The position numbers and the translations under genes are program-made. The notes under the pieces were generated by a model. It was not told the DNA's origin, did not search any database, and saw only the letters and a program-made list of their open reading frames with translations. From the NCBI GenBank assembly GCA_947454665.1, contig CANGMU010000094.1:1-8303 (forward strand): DNA of 8,303 bases, given 5' to 3'. How positions within the stretch are numbered: position 1 is the stretch's first letter; each line of letters opens with the position of its first letter. Positions 1 to 6,440 of this stretch are shown one piece after another. Source of the DNA: Pseudomonadota bacterium. GTDB taxonomy: Bacteria; Pseudomonadota; Gammaproteobacteria; Steroidobacterales; Steroidobacteraceae.

Positions 1-908
1 ACGGCGCCACGCGCCGCCGGGCCCGGCTTCCACAAGACCAGGCGGCCATCCCGGCCACCACTGGCAAGCCACGCGCCTTCGGACGAATAGGCCAGCGATT
101 CGATGCGATCCGTGTGGGCGCGCAGCTCCATCGGCTCGCTGCCTTCCGGTCCCTTGCCGCTGAAGTCCCAGACGACGATTTCCTTCGCACCGCTGGATGC
201 GGTGGCGAGATAGCGGCTGTTCGCGCTCCAGGCGATGTACGGCACCTTGCCGTCGTAGCCGCTCATGCGGGAACGCTTCTGCGCGATGAGGTAGCGAAAG
301 CCGACCATGCCGTCCTGCAGGCCGTTCGCGGCGATGCGCCCGTCGGGGCTGACCGCGAGCGACAGCGGCGCGCCGTCGAGAATGTGTCGGGCGATTTCGG
401 TGTCCGGCGCGATGCGGTCGACGAAGAGTGCGCCGTTGCCGGTCGCAACCAGTTCCTGCGACGTGCGCCAGGCGACTTGCGCAAGATTCACGTCGTGGCC
501 CAGCTCCGTGCGCAAGGCGCCATCCAGGCCGAACACACGCAGCAGCTTGCCCGAGGCGAAAGCCAGCGCCTTGCCCTTCGGCTCGAAGCACAAACCCGCC
601 GGCCACTGCATGCCACGATGCACGAGCTGGCCGGCATCGTCCGACAAGGCATCCCACAGACGAACGGCGCCATCCTGCCCTGCGGTAGCAACGAGCTTGC
701 CGCCCGGTTGCCACACCACGGACAGCAGGCCCGGCGCCTGCTCGCCCCGCAGCGTCACAGTGCCATCCGAAAGCTGAACCCGATGCAGACGACCTTCGCC
801 GCCCGCGACCATCAGCTGCCGGCCATCCGGCGACCACGCGAGATCGACGGGATAGTCGTCGAGCCGGACATCAAGCCCGGGCTCGAGCCGTGCGGAAAGG
901 GCGCTCAC
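1..908 (-). CDS. WD40-repeat beta-propeller protein (3' end outside window)
   Basis: The first 302 residues of a repeat protein are visible; the gene continues past the left edge. Several blades can be read, each with the usual WD40 pattern of a 'SPDG'-like turn, a short hydrophobic strand with small residues, and a closing Trp-Asp-like strand: about residues 22-46, 63-88 (ends RLWD), 102-130, 183-206, 224-250 (ends VVWDF) and 271-294 (ends VLWKP). There is no signal peptide or membrane segment, so it is probably cytoplasmic. WD40 propellers normally act as binding platforms, and no enzymatic function can be given. The start is GTG at 908-906, inside the GTGA that also holds the TGA stop of the upstream GTPase gene. 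No good ribosome binding site precedes it, which fits translational coupling. Function with the COG0523 GTPase, perhaps in metal handling, is an inference from this coupling. Family call is firm; role is unknown. Confidence 0.9.
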   Translation of the reverse strand, partial: MSALSARLEPGLDVRLDDYPVDLAWSPDGRQLMVAGGEGRLHRVQLSDGTVTLRGEQAPGLLSVVWQPGGKLVATAGQDGAVRLWDALSDDAGQLVHRGMQWPAGLCFEPKGKALAFASGKLLRVFGLDGALRTELGHDVNLAQVAWRTSQELVATGNGALFVDRIAPDTEIARHILDGAPLSLAVSPDGRIAANGLQDGMVGFRYLIAQKRSRMSGYDGKVPYIAWSANSRYLATASSGAKEIVVWDFSGKGPEGSEPMELRAHTDRIESLAYSSEGAWLASGGRDGRLVLWKPGPAARGA

Positions 909-2305
909 GCGATGCAGGAGGCGAAACCCGCCTCGAGCTCGGCACGGTCGAGCTTGCGGCCGATGAACACGAGATGGCTCGCGCGCGGCACGTCGCCCCA
1001 GGGGAGGTCCGGCTTGCCATCGAACATCATGTGCACGCCATGGAAGACATAGCGGCGCTTCTCGCCGCGGATGTTCAGCACGCCCTTCATGCGCAGGATG
1101 TCCTCGCCGCGACTCTGCAGCAGATAGGACAGCCAGTCGTTCACCTTGCGCGCATCCAGCGGACGCGGATCGCTGATGCCGATCGAGCTGATTTCCTGGT
1201 CGTGGTGGTGCGAGGCGAACTGGCGTTCGGCCACTGGCTGCTTGCCGAGCTGCAGGCCGAACTCCGCCGGATGATGCTCGCAGAAGAGCACGTAATCTCC
1301 CGCTTCCGGGATATCGAGGCAGTACTGGCCGCCCATGCATTCCATCGCGAGCGCATGCGGATGCGCGGCCGGCGACAGGTGACCCCCGCTTTCCACGCGC
1401 ACGGCCTTCTCGGCGAAGGCGCGTACGGCAGGCTCGATCTGCGCGTCGAGCGCCTCGGGCGTAGCGGCGGTCGCCGGCAAGACCAGGACCTTCAGGTCCG
1501 CGTGCGAATGGCCGTGGTCATCGTGGCCATGGTCATCGTGGTCGTGGTCGTGGTCGTGGTCGTGATGGTCATGGCCACCGTGCTCGCCAGTCGCCTTCAG
1601 GATGTTCATGCCCTTGGCGAGCGAGTAGACACCGGCCCATTCGAAGGGATACTGCGGCTCGAGGAAGCTGCCATCCGTCGCCAGCGCGCGCTCGAGGTCG
1701 AAGGCGCCCAGACCCAGCACGGTGTCGATCGGGACGACCGCGTTCTGCGCACGGTGGATTTTCGCCGTGCCGTTGATCGCCCGGATCTCGCGCTCGATGC
1801 GTGCAAGGTCGGCCTCACTGACTAGGTCGGTCTTGTTGAGCAGGACGACGTCCGCGAACCCCACCTGGATGGACGGTTCCTTCATGTCCTTCAGGTGCTG
1901 CTCGAAGTGGCGTGCATCGACCAGCGTGACGATGGCATCGATCGTGAACTGCGCCTTCAGGTCATCGTCGAGGAAGAAGGTCTGCGCGACGGGGCCTGGG
2001 TCGGCCATGCCGGTCGTCTCGATCAACACGTGGTCAAAGCGCTCACGGCGCTTGAGCAGCTGGTTCAGCACGCGGATCAGGTCGCCACGCACCGTGCAGC
2101 AGATGCAGCCATTGCTGGTCTCGAAGATCTCTTCTTCCGCACCGATCACGAGCTGGTGGTCGACACCCACTTCGCCGAATTCGTTTTCGATGACCGCAAT
2201 GCGTTTGCCGTGGTTCTCGGACAGGATGCGGTTCAGCAGCGTCGTCTTTCCGGCACCGAGGAAGCCGGTGAGCACGGTCACCGGGATGCGTTTCACGTCA
2301 GTCAT
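905..2305 (-). CDS. CobW/COG0523-family GTPase, putative metal chaperone
   Basis: This 466-residue G3E-family P-loop GTPase has a Walker A motif GFLGAGKT (14-21), the family-defining metal-binding CxCC motif (Cys67, Cys69, Cys70), a switch segment ETTGMADPGP (96-105), the base-specificity motif NKTD (157-160), and a CobW C-terminal domain from about 372 to 458. Family members deliver or insert metals such as zinc, cobalt or nickel into target proteins; the metal here cannot be read from sequence. A linker at 242-268 carries 13 His and 9 Asp and is likely to bind metal. Residues 271-365 form an additional segment with further Cys and His residues before the C-terminal domain. The ATG at 2305 is chosen because GGAAG lies five bases upstream and the family begins close to Walker A. 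The frame is open to 2392, but the added residues are Ala/Arg-rich and unlike the family. The gene overlaps the small ORF upstream (ATGA) and the WD40 gene downstream (GTGA). I see no AT-rich Zur-like operator just upstream. Confidence 0.95.
   Translation of the reverse strand: MTDVKRIPVTVLTGFLGAGKTTLLNRILSENHGKRIAVIENEFGEVGVDHQLVIGAEEEIFETSNGCICCTVRGDLIRVLNQLLKRRERFDHVLIETTGMADPGPVAQTFFLDDDLKAQFTIDAIVTLVDARHFEQHLKDMKEPSIQVGFADVVLLNKTDLVSEADLARIEREIRAINGTAKIHRAQNAVVPIDTVLGLGAFDLERALATDGSFLEPQYPFEWAGVYSLAKGMNILKATGEHGGHDHHDHDHDHDHDDHGHDDHGHSHADLKVLVLPATAATPEALDAQIEPAVRAFAEKAVRVESGGHLSPAAHPHALAMECMGGQYCLDIPEAGDYVLFCEHHPAEFGLQLGKQPVAERQFASHHHDQEISSIGISDPRPLDARKVNDWLSYLLQSRGEDILRMKGVLNIRGEKRRYVFHGVHMMFDGKPDLPWGDVPRASHLVFIGRKLDRAELEAGFASCIA
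1502..1582 (-). repeat. His/Asp-rich linker with in-frame hexanucleotide repeat
   Basis: This segment of the COG0523 GTPase gene encodes residues 242-268, almost entirely His, Asp and Gly. On the plus strand, CGTGGT occurs four times in tandem at 1537-1560 and is followed by the near-copy CGTGAT. Each unit encodes one Asp-His pair, so gain or loss of a unit keeps the frame and changes linker length by two residues. His-rich stretches in this family are thought to store or bind metal ions. Confidence 0.85.
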
Positions 2306-2481
2306 GATTTCTTCCGATTGAGGAGCAGGGCGCGCAGGGGCGCGAAGGCGAGAACGCGCGGCAGCAGCCAGTACAACGCCCGGCGCGGCCAAGGCGCGCG
2401 CCGCGGTGGCACGGCCGCGAAGAATACGGCTTCGAGCGAGTCGTGGCGCGGGGTTGTCGGGGAGCTTTGGCCGGGTTCCAT
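2302..2481 (-). CDS. Small hypothetical protein, 59 residues, coupled to cobW
   Basis: I do not recognise this protein. The frame runs from ATG at 2481 to a TGA at 2304-2302 that overlaps the ATG of the GTPase gene as ATGA. Of its 59 sense codons, 48 end in G or C, which fits the coding bias of the window. The N-terminal third is Pro/Ser/Thr-rich and polar. Residues 27-34 are rich in Arg, Pro and Trp. Residues 36-54 are strongly hydrophobic with two Arg, and the end (NRKKS) is basic, so it might associate with a membrane. It starts only 10 bases after the stop of the GGDEF-EAL gene, with no clear Shine-Dalgarno sequence, so it may depend on readthrough of upstream ribosomes. The GTPase's own ribosome binding site (GGAAG) lies in its last codons. 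Support is the overlap, codon use and otherwise unexplained space; there is no domain evidence. Confidence 0.55.
   Translation of the reverse strand: MEPGQSSPTTPRHDSLEAVFFAAVPPRRAPWPRRALYWLLPRVLAFAPLRALLLNRKKS
2311..2315 (-). promoter_or_regulatory. Ribosome binding site of the COG0523 GTPase gene
   Basis: GGAAG on the minus strand lies five bases before the ATG at 2305. It decides this start over the longer Ala/Arg-rich extension, and it sits inside the last codons of the upstream small ORF. Confidence 0.6.
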
Positions 2482-2491
2482 CCCGGCGAGG

Positions 2492-4345
2492 TTACCGGCG
2501 TGCCGTCAGCCAGTCGATTGTTGCCGACAGGGGCATGGGCCGGGACCAGCGGTAGCCTTGAGCCTTGTCGTAGCCCAACTCGGATAACACGGCGGCCTGG
2601 GAGGCGGTTTCCACGCCCTCCGCGACGGCGGACATGCCGCAGCTGCGCGCCATCGCGAGCAGGGCGATGCAGATCGAGCGGTGGCGCGGATCCGATTCGA
2701 CGTGGTTCACGAAATGCCGATCGATCTTGACGGTATCGAAGGGCAGGGACTGCAGGTAGGACAGCGAGGCGTGGCCCGTACCGAAGTCATCCAGCGCCAG
2801 CTTCAGACCGAGCCCCTTGATGTCACGCAGCAGGTCGCCGGCAGGACCGTTCGGGTCGAGCCACTGCGACTCCGTGACTTCCAGGCAGATCCGCGGCACG
2901 ACTGCCGGATAGGTCTCCACGAGACCCTTCACTTCATCGAGGAACTGCCGGTTCATCAACTGCCGCACCGAGACGTTCACGTTCAGGTAGAAGCCCGTCA
3001 GCGGACCGGGGTCCTGGGCGAGCAGTGCAAAGGCCTCTTCCAGCATGCGGCGGCCGAGCTCGTGAATGAGTCCCGTGTACTCAGCCACTTCGATGCATTC
3101 GGCCGGCGACACCTTGGACAGGGCCGGGTCGCGCATGCGCAGCAACATCTCGAACCCCTGTACCTCTCCCGAGTCCAGCGAAACGATGGGCTGGAAGAAC
3201 GGCACGATCGCATCCGGAGCGCGCAGCGCGAACGCCATACCGCGTGCCAGCCCGGTGCGAAGCTTCCAGCGCTTGGACGCCACCGCGTTGGCGACCGCGG
3301 TCCGGTCGCCGCCGTCGGATTTCGCGCGCCGGGCCATCTCGTCGGCCTGGCCGATGATCTCACCGAAGTCGGCCCCGGCATCTTCCGACCGGGCATCAAC
3401 GACACCCGCCGAATAACGCACCTGCACCGGGAGCGCCCCCAGATTGATGGACAGCGCGAGCGATTCGCGCAGCTGCTCGAGACGGGCCTGCACCATGTCG
3501 ACGGACTCGTCGAACACGATCACGAATTCATCGCCACCGAAGCGCGCGATCAGCGCGGTGTCCCCGGCGTATTCACGCAGGCGCAAGGCCACGTCCTTCA
3601 GCAACTGGTCGCCCTGGATGTGGCCAAAGGTGTCGTTGATGGCCTTGAAGTTGTCGAGGTCCAGGAAGGCGACGGACAGGCAACCGCCCTCGCTGCGGGC
3701 CCGCTCAAGCCAACGCGGCCCCTCTTCGTCCAGCAGACGACGGTTGCCCAAGGTCGTCAGGACATCATGCGTCGCACGGTATTGCTGAGCGGCATCGTCC
3801 CGATAGCGCTCGATGGCCATGCTCGCCAGATGCGCGAAATGATCAACCAGCGCTTCGTCGTCGTCCGTCATGGGGCGCACGTCGGGGTGATACATCCCGA
3901 ACACGCCGAGCAGGCTGCCATCCCGGCTTGCGATCAGCGGCGACGACCAGGCCGAACGGATCTCGTACTGGCGGCACAGGGCATGGAAATCCTCCCAGAG
4001 CGGGTCCTCGAACACGTCCTGGCTGATGACGCGCTCATTGAGGTAGGCACAGGTACCGCAACTGCCGGCCTTGGGTCCGGGCACCAGGCCATCGACCGTC
4101 TCCGCGAAGCTGCCAGGCAGGCTGCCGTATCCACCGCGACGGAGGCGGCCGGACTCAGGCTCCCAGCGCAGGATCGAACCCTTCATGCCAGGGATCCACG
4201 ACTCGCTGAAATGCGCGATGGCGGACAGCGATTCCTGCAGCGGGGCGTTGCGCGAGATCAGCGCCAGCACGTGCCGCTGCATGTCGAGCAGCTGCTCGAT
4301 CGTGGCGCGTTGCCCGTCTTGCCGATTGATGACGAATTGATCCAC
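2492..4345 (-). CDS. GAF-GGDEF-EAL cyclic-di-GMP signalling protein
   Basis: This 617-residue cytoplasmic protein has three domains and no membrane segment. A GAF sensor (about 22-181) contains a CGTC pair (Cys96, Cys99). The GGDEF domain (about 190-350) has HDVLTTLGNR, the metal-ligand segment FLDLDNFKAIND and an intact GGDEF at 270-274. The EAL domain (about 375-612) keeps the residues expected for phosphodiesterase activity: Glu399, Asn457, Glu489, Asp519-Asp520 (DDFGTG), Lys540, Glu576 and Gln596; the signature itself reads EML. GGDEF domains make cyclic-di-GMP and EAL domains cleave it to pGpG; both look catalytically possible here, so net direction is undecided. The inhibitory RxxD site upstream of GGDEF is absent (Gly261, Ala264). 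I chose GTG at 4345 because GAAGGGG lies five bases upstream. A longer GTG start at 4387 has no ribosome binding site and adds 14 residues, MKIGGAGVRPEGAV. The next gene begins 10 bases after its TAA. Confidence 0.95.
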   Translation of the reverse strand: MDQFVINRQDGQRATIEQLLDMQRHVLALISRNAPLQESLSAIAHFSESWIPGMKGSILRWEPESGRLRRGGYGSLPGSFAETVDGLVPGPKAGSCGTCAYLNERVISQDVFEDPLWEDFHALCRQYEIRSAWSSPLIASRDGSLLGVFGMYHPDVRPMTDDDEALVDHFAHLASMAIERYRDDAAQQYRATHDVLTTLGNRRLLDEEGPRWLERARSEGGCLSVAFLDLDNFKAINDTFGHIQGDQLLKDVALRLREYAGDTALIARFGGDEFVIVFDESVDMVQARLEQLRESLALSINLGALPVQVRYSAGVVDARSEDAGADFGEIIGQADEMARRAKSDGGDRTAVANAVASKRWKLRTGLARGMAFALRAPDAIVPFFQPIVSLDSGEVQGFEMLLRMRDPALSKVSPAECIEVAEYTGLIHELGRRMLEEAFALLAQDPGPLTGFYLNVNVSVRQLMNRQFLDEVKGLVETYPAVVPRICLEVTESQWLDPNGPAGDLLRDIKGLGLKLALDDFGTGHASLSYLQSLPFDTVKIDRHFVNHVESDPRHRSICIALLAMARSCGMSAVAEGVETASQAAVLSELGYDKAQGYRWSRPMPLSATIDWLTARR

Positions 4346-4350
4346 GACTG

Positions 4351-4357
4351 CCCCTTC
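4351..4357 (-). promoter_or_regulatory. Ribosome binding site favouring the 4345 start
   Basis: GAAGGGG on the minus strand is five bases before the GTG at 4345. The competing upstream GTG at 4387 has only a pyrimidine-mixed stretch before it and no purine-rich box. This is the main reason for preferring the shorter protein. Confidence 0.5.
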
Positions 4358-4402
4358 GGGGCGCACGCCCGCGCCGCCGATTTTCACTGTCAGTCGAAGC
4401 TA

Positions 4403-4425
4403 GCAAGGGCCCGTGAAACCCTTGC
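4403..4425 (-). promoter_or_regulatory. Inverted repeat upstream of the GGDEF-EAL gene
   Basis: GCAAGGG at 4403-4409 pairs perfectly with CCCTTGC at 4419-4425 across a nine-base loop. It lies in the 77-base space between the methyltransferase stop and the GGDEF-EAL gene. No T-run follows it on the minus strand, so it is not a standard intrinsic terminator for the methyltransferase gene. It could be an mRNA leader hairpin, a protein-binding site, or chance. The AT-rich stretch at 4426-4454 next to it, with a short CCAAATTGG palindrome at 4438-4446, is the most likely place for promoter elements, but I find no convincing -35/-10 pair. Confidence 0.4.
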
Positions 4426-4464
4426 GTTCAAATAAAACCAAATTGGATTTTTTGCCGCAGGGCA

Positions 4465-5064
4465 TCAAGCCCGGCCGGCGGTGTCCATCTCCCACACGTA
4501 AAGCGGCGTGTCGCGGATCAACCAGAACCCGGCGCCCATGTGCTTGAAGTGCTTCGACAGCTCTTTGCGGTACCAGGCGCCGGTGCGCAGCATCACGGCC
4601 GGGTCCGTGCGCGACTGGTCGCAGTTCTCTTCCCAGTCTTCCTTGGTCAGTGCGCCGAAATACAGCACGCCGCGGCAGACGCGGGCGAGATTGGCGACGG
4701 CGCGGCGCACCTCAAGGGGCTTGAGGTACTGGATGACGTCGTAGCAGATCACGACATCGTATTTCTCGCGTGCCGTGAAATCCTGGATGCCGACCTGCCG
4801 CCAGCCGAAACGCTTGCAGAGGTATTCGCTGACTTCCAGCCCGACGTATTCGGCCTTGGGCCAGGCCTTCAGCAACGGCTTGCGCAACAGGCCCACACCA
4901 CAACCGGCATCAAGGATGCGCTTCACCGGTTGGCCCACGTGGTCCGTGAACCCGGCGATCAGCCGGCCCCGTGCGTCCATCTCGGCCTGGTTCGTTACCG
5001 CGGTGCGGTGATCGAAATAGAACCGCTCGTAGTAGTCCTCATCGAAACGCTCTTTTACGGCCAC
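4465..5064 (-). CDS. Class I SAM-dependent methyltransferase
   Basis: This 199-residue protein has a Rossmann-type methyltransferase fold. The S-adenosylmethionine motif I is LDAGCGVGLL (51-60), preceded by a hydrophobic strand. An acidic residue at the end of the second strand is probably Glu77 in GLEVSEYL, and motif IV is the stretch YDVVICYDVIQYL (101-113). The N-terminal segment with repeated Tyr and Phe (FDEDYYERFYFD, 7-18) looks like the substrate-side cap found in small methyltransferases of the Methyltransf_23/25 type. Nothing shows the substrate, and I would not name it further. The start is GTG at 5064, with AGGA six bases upstream (5071-5074). It diverges from rimO across 56 bases; both modify substrates with SAM, but a shared pathway is not implied. 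No terminator is evident after it. Confidence 0.88.
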   Translation of the reverse strand: MAVKERFDEDYYERFYFDHRTAVTNQAEMDARGRLIAGFTDHVGQPVKRILDAGCGVGLLRKPLLKAWPKAEYVGLEVSEYLCKRFGWRQVGIQDFTAREKYDVVICYDVIQYLKPLEVRRAVANLARVCRGVLYFGALTKEDWEENCDQSRTDPAVMLRTGAWYRKELSKHFKHMGAGFWLIRDTPLYVWEMDTAGRA

Positions 5065-5087
5065 GGATATTCCTGCCCAATTGTCGG

Positions 5088-5093
5088 TAAAAT
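5088..5093 (+). promoter_or_regulatory. Possible -10 box for rimO
   Basis: TAAAAT lies 27 bases before the rimO ATG in the 56-base gap shared with the divergent methyltransferase gene, and matches the sigma-70 -10 consensus at five of six positions. No good -35 hexamer sits at the right distance, so the assignment is weak. Confidence 0.35.
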
Positions 5094-5120
5094 CGCCGGC
5101 CGATAGACACGGCAGGCAGC

Positions 5121-6440
5121 ATGGTAAGCAAAAGTCCCCGCGTCGGCTTCGTCAGCCTGGGCTGCCCGAAGGCGACGGTCGATTCCGAGCGCATCCTCAC
5201 GCAGCTGCGCATCCGCGGCTACGAGATCGCGCCGAACTATGAATCGGCCGACCTGGTCGTCGTGAACACCTGCGGCTTCATCGAATCCGCGATCGACGAA
5301 TCGCTCGAGGCGATCGGCGAAGCGCTGGATGCCAACGGCCGCGTCATCGTCACCGGCTGCCTCGGCGCGAACCCGGCCAAGGTGCTCGAAAAACATCCGC
5401 GCGTGCTCGGCGTCACCGGCCCGCATGCCACCGAGCAGGTGGTGCGCACCGTCGAACAACACCTGCCGCGCCCGCATGACCCCTTCCAGGACCTCGTGCC
5501 GCCGCAGGGCGTCCGCCTCACGCCGCGGCATTACTCGTACCTGAAGATCTCCGAAGGCTGCAACAACCGCTGCAGCTTCTGCATCATCCCGGCCCTGCGC
5601 GGCGACCTCGTATCGCGACCCATCGATGACGTGATGCGCGAGGCCGAGCGCCTCGTCGCCGCGGGGACGCGCGAGCTGCTCGTCATTTCGCAGGATACCA
5701 GCGCCTATGGCGTGGATCTGCGCTATCAGAAAGGCAGCTTCCGCGGCACGGAATACGAGACGCGCTTCGTGGACCTGGCCCGTGCGCTGGGCACGCTGGG
5801 TGTCTGGACGCGCATGCACTATGTCTATCCCTATCCGCATGTCGACGGGGTGATGCCGCTGATGGCCGAGGGCAAGGTGCTGCCTTACCTCGACATCCCC
5901 TTCCAGCACGCGAGCCCGACGGTGCTCAAGCGCATGAAGCGCCCGGCCCACTCGGAAGACACGCTGGCCCGCCTGCAGGCTTGGCGCCGCGAAGTGCCAG
6001 ACCTCACGATCCGCTCCAGCTTCATCGTCGGCTTCCCGGGTGAGACGGACGAAGAGTTCAACCAGCTGCTCGACTGGATCGAGGCCGCGGAGCTAGACCG
6101 CATCGGCTGCTTCAAGTATTCGCCCGTCGAGGGTGCCGCGGCCAACGCGCTGGGCGCGCCGGTGCCCAGCGAAGTCATGGAAGAACGTTACGAGACGTTG
6201 ATGGCGCTGGCGCAGGACCTGAGCGAAGAGCGCCTGGCCCGCAAGATCGGGCAAACGCTCGATGTGATCGTCGATCGCGTCGACGGCGACGTGGCCGAAG
6301 CCCGCACGAAGGGCGATGCGCCGGAGATCGACGGCCTGGTGCATGTGAAGGGCGCGAAGGGCCTCAAGGCTGGCGAGTTCGCGCGCGTCACGATCACCGA
6401 GGCCGGCAGCTACGACCTCGAGGCGCGACCGGCCAGCTGA
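5121..6440 (+). CDS. rimO: Ribosomal protein S12 (Asp) methylthiotransferase RimO
   Basis: This 439-residue radical-SAM enzyme adds a methylthio group to a conserved aspartate of ribosomal protein S12 (Asp88/89 by usual numbering). The N-terminal UPF0004 domain holds three cluster-binding cysteines, Cys15 (SLGCPKATVDSE), Cys51 (NTCGF) and Cys79 (VTGCLG). The radical-SAM motif CNNRCSFC supplies Cys146, Cys150 and Cys153 for the SAM-binding 4Fe-4S cluster. Further family landmarks are GDLVSRP, SQDTSAYG, HYVYPYPH, LPYLDIPFQHAS and FIVGFPGET. A C-terminal TRAM domain (about 372-439) should bind substrate. Length is typical and nothing is missing. RimO rather than MiaB is indicated by the SLGCPK start and the DLVSRP/YGVDL segments. 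The ATG at 5121 has only a weak AGG four bases upstream. Its 3' end overlaps the convergent MFS gene by 31 bases. Confidence 0.97.
   Translation: MVSKSPRVGFVSLGCPKATVDSERILTQLRIRGYEIAPNYESADLVVVNTCGFIESAIDESLEAIGEALDANGRVIVTGCLGANPAKVLEKHPRVLGVTGPHATEQVVRTVEQHLPRPHDPFQDLVPPQGVRLTPRHYSYLKISEGCNNRCSFCIIPALRGDLVSRPIDDVMREAERLVAAGTRELLVISQDTSAYGVDLRYQKGSFRGTEYETRFVDLARALGTLGVWTRMHYVYPYPHVDGVMPLMAEGKVLPYLDIPFQHASPTVLKRMKRPAHSEDTLARLQAWRREVPDLTIRSSFIVGFPGETDEEFNQLLDWIEAAELDRIGCFKYSPVEGAAANALGAPVPSEVMEERYETLMALAQDLSEERLARKIGQTLDVIVDRVDGDVAEARTKGDAPEIDGLVHVKGAKGLKAGEFARVTITEAGSYDLEARPAS

Noticed and set aside
114..1052. Plus-strand open frame of 312 codons
   Set aside because: Antisense to the WD40 gene and the 3' end of cobW; the minus frame shows clear propeller repeats.
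2306..2392. N-terminal extension of the COG0523 GTPase to an earlier start
   Set aside because: The extra 29 residues are Ala/Arg/Pro-rich, unlike the family, while ATG at 2305 has a GGAAG site and sits next to Walker A.
2302..2500. Zur-type operator before cobW
   Set aside because: COG0523 genes are often zinc-regulated, so I looked for an AT-rich palindrome; this stretch is GC-rich and has none.
2681..4435. Long open frame on the plus strand (584 codons)
   Set aside because: It is antisense to the whole GGDEF-EAL gene, shows no domain, and such mirror frames are common in GC-rich DNA.
4447..4464. T-run and GC hairpin as an intrinsic terminator
   Set aside because: On the minus strand, the direction of the nearby genes, the short TGCC/GGCA hairpin is followed by A's, not T's; on the plus strand the T-run precedes the hairpin and no plus gene ends here.
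5055..5951. Minus-strand open frame of 298 codons opposite rimO
   Set aside because: Mirror frame of a clear RimO gene; His/Arg/Ala-rich with no recognisable domain.
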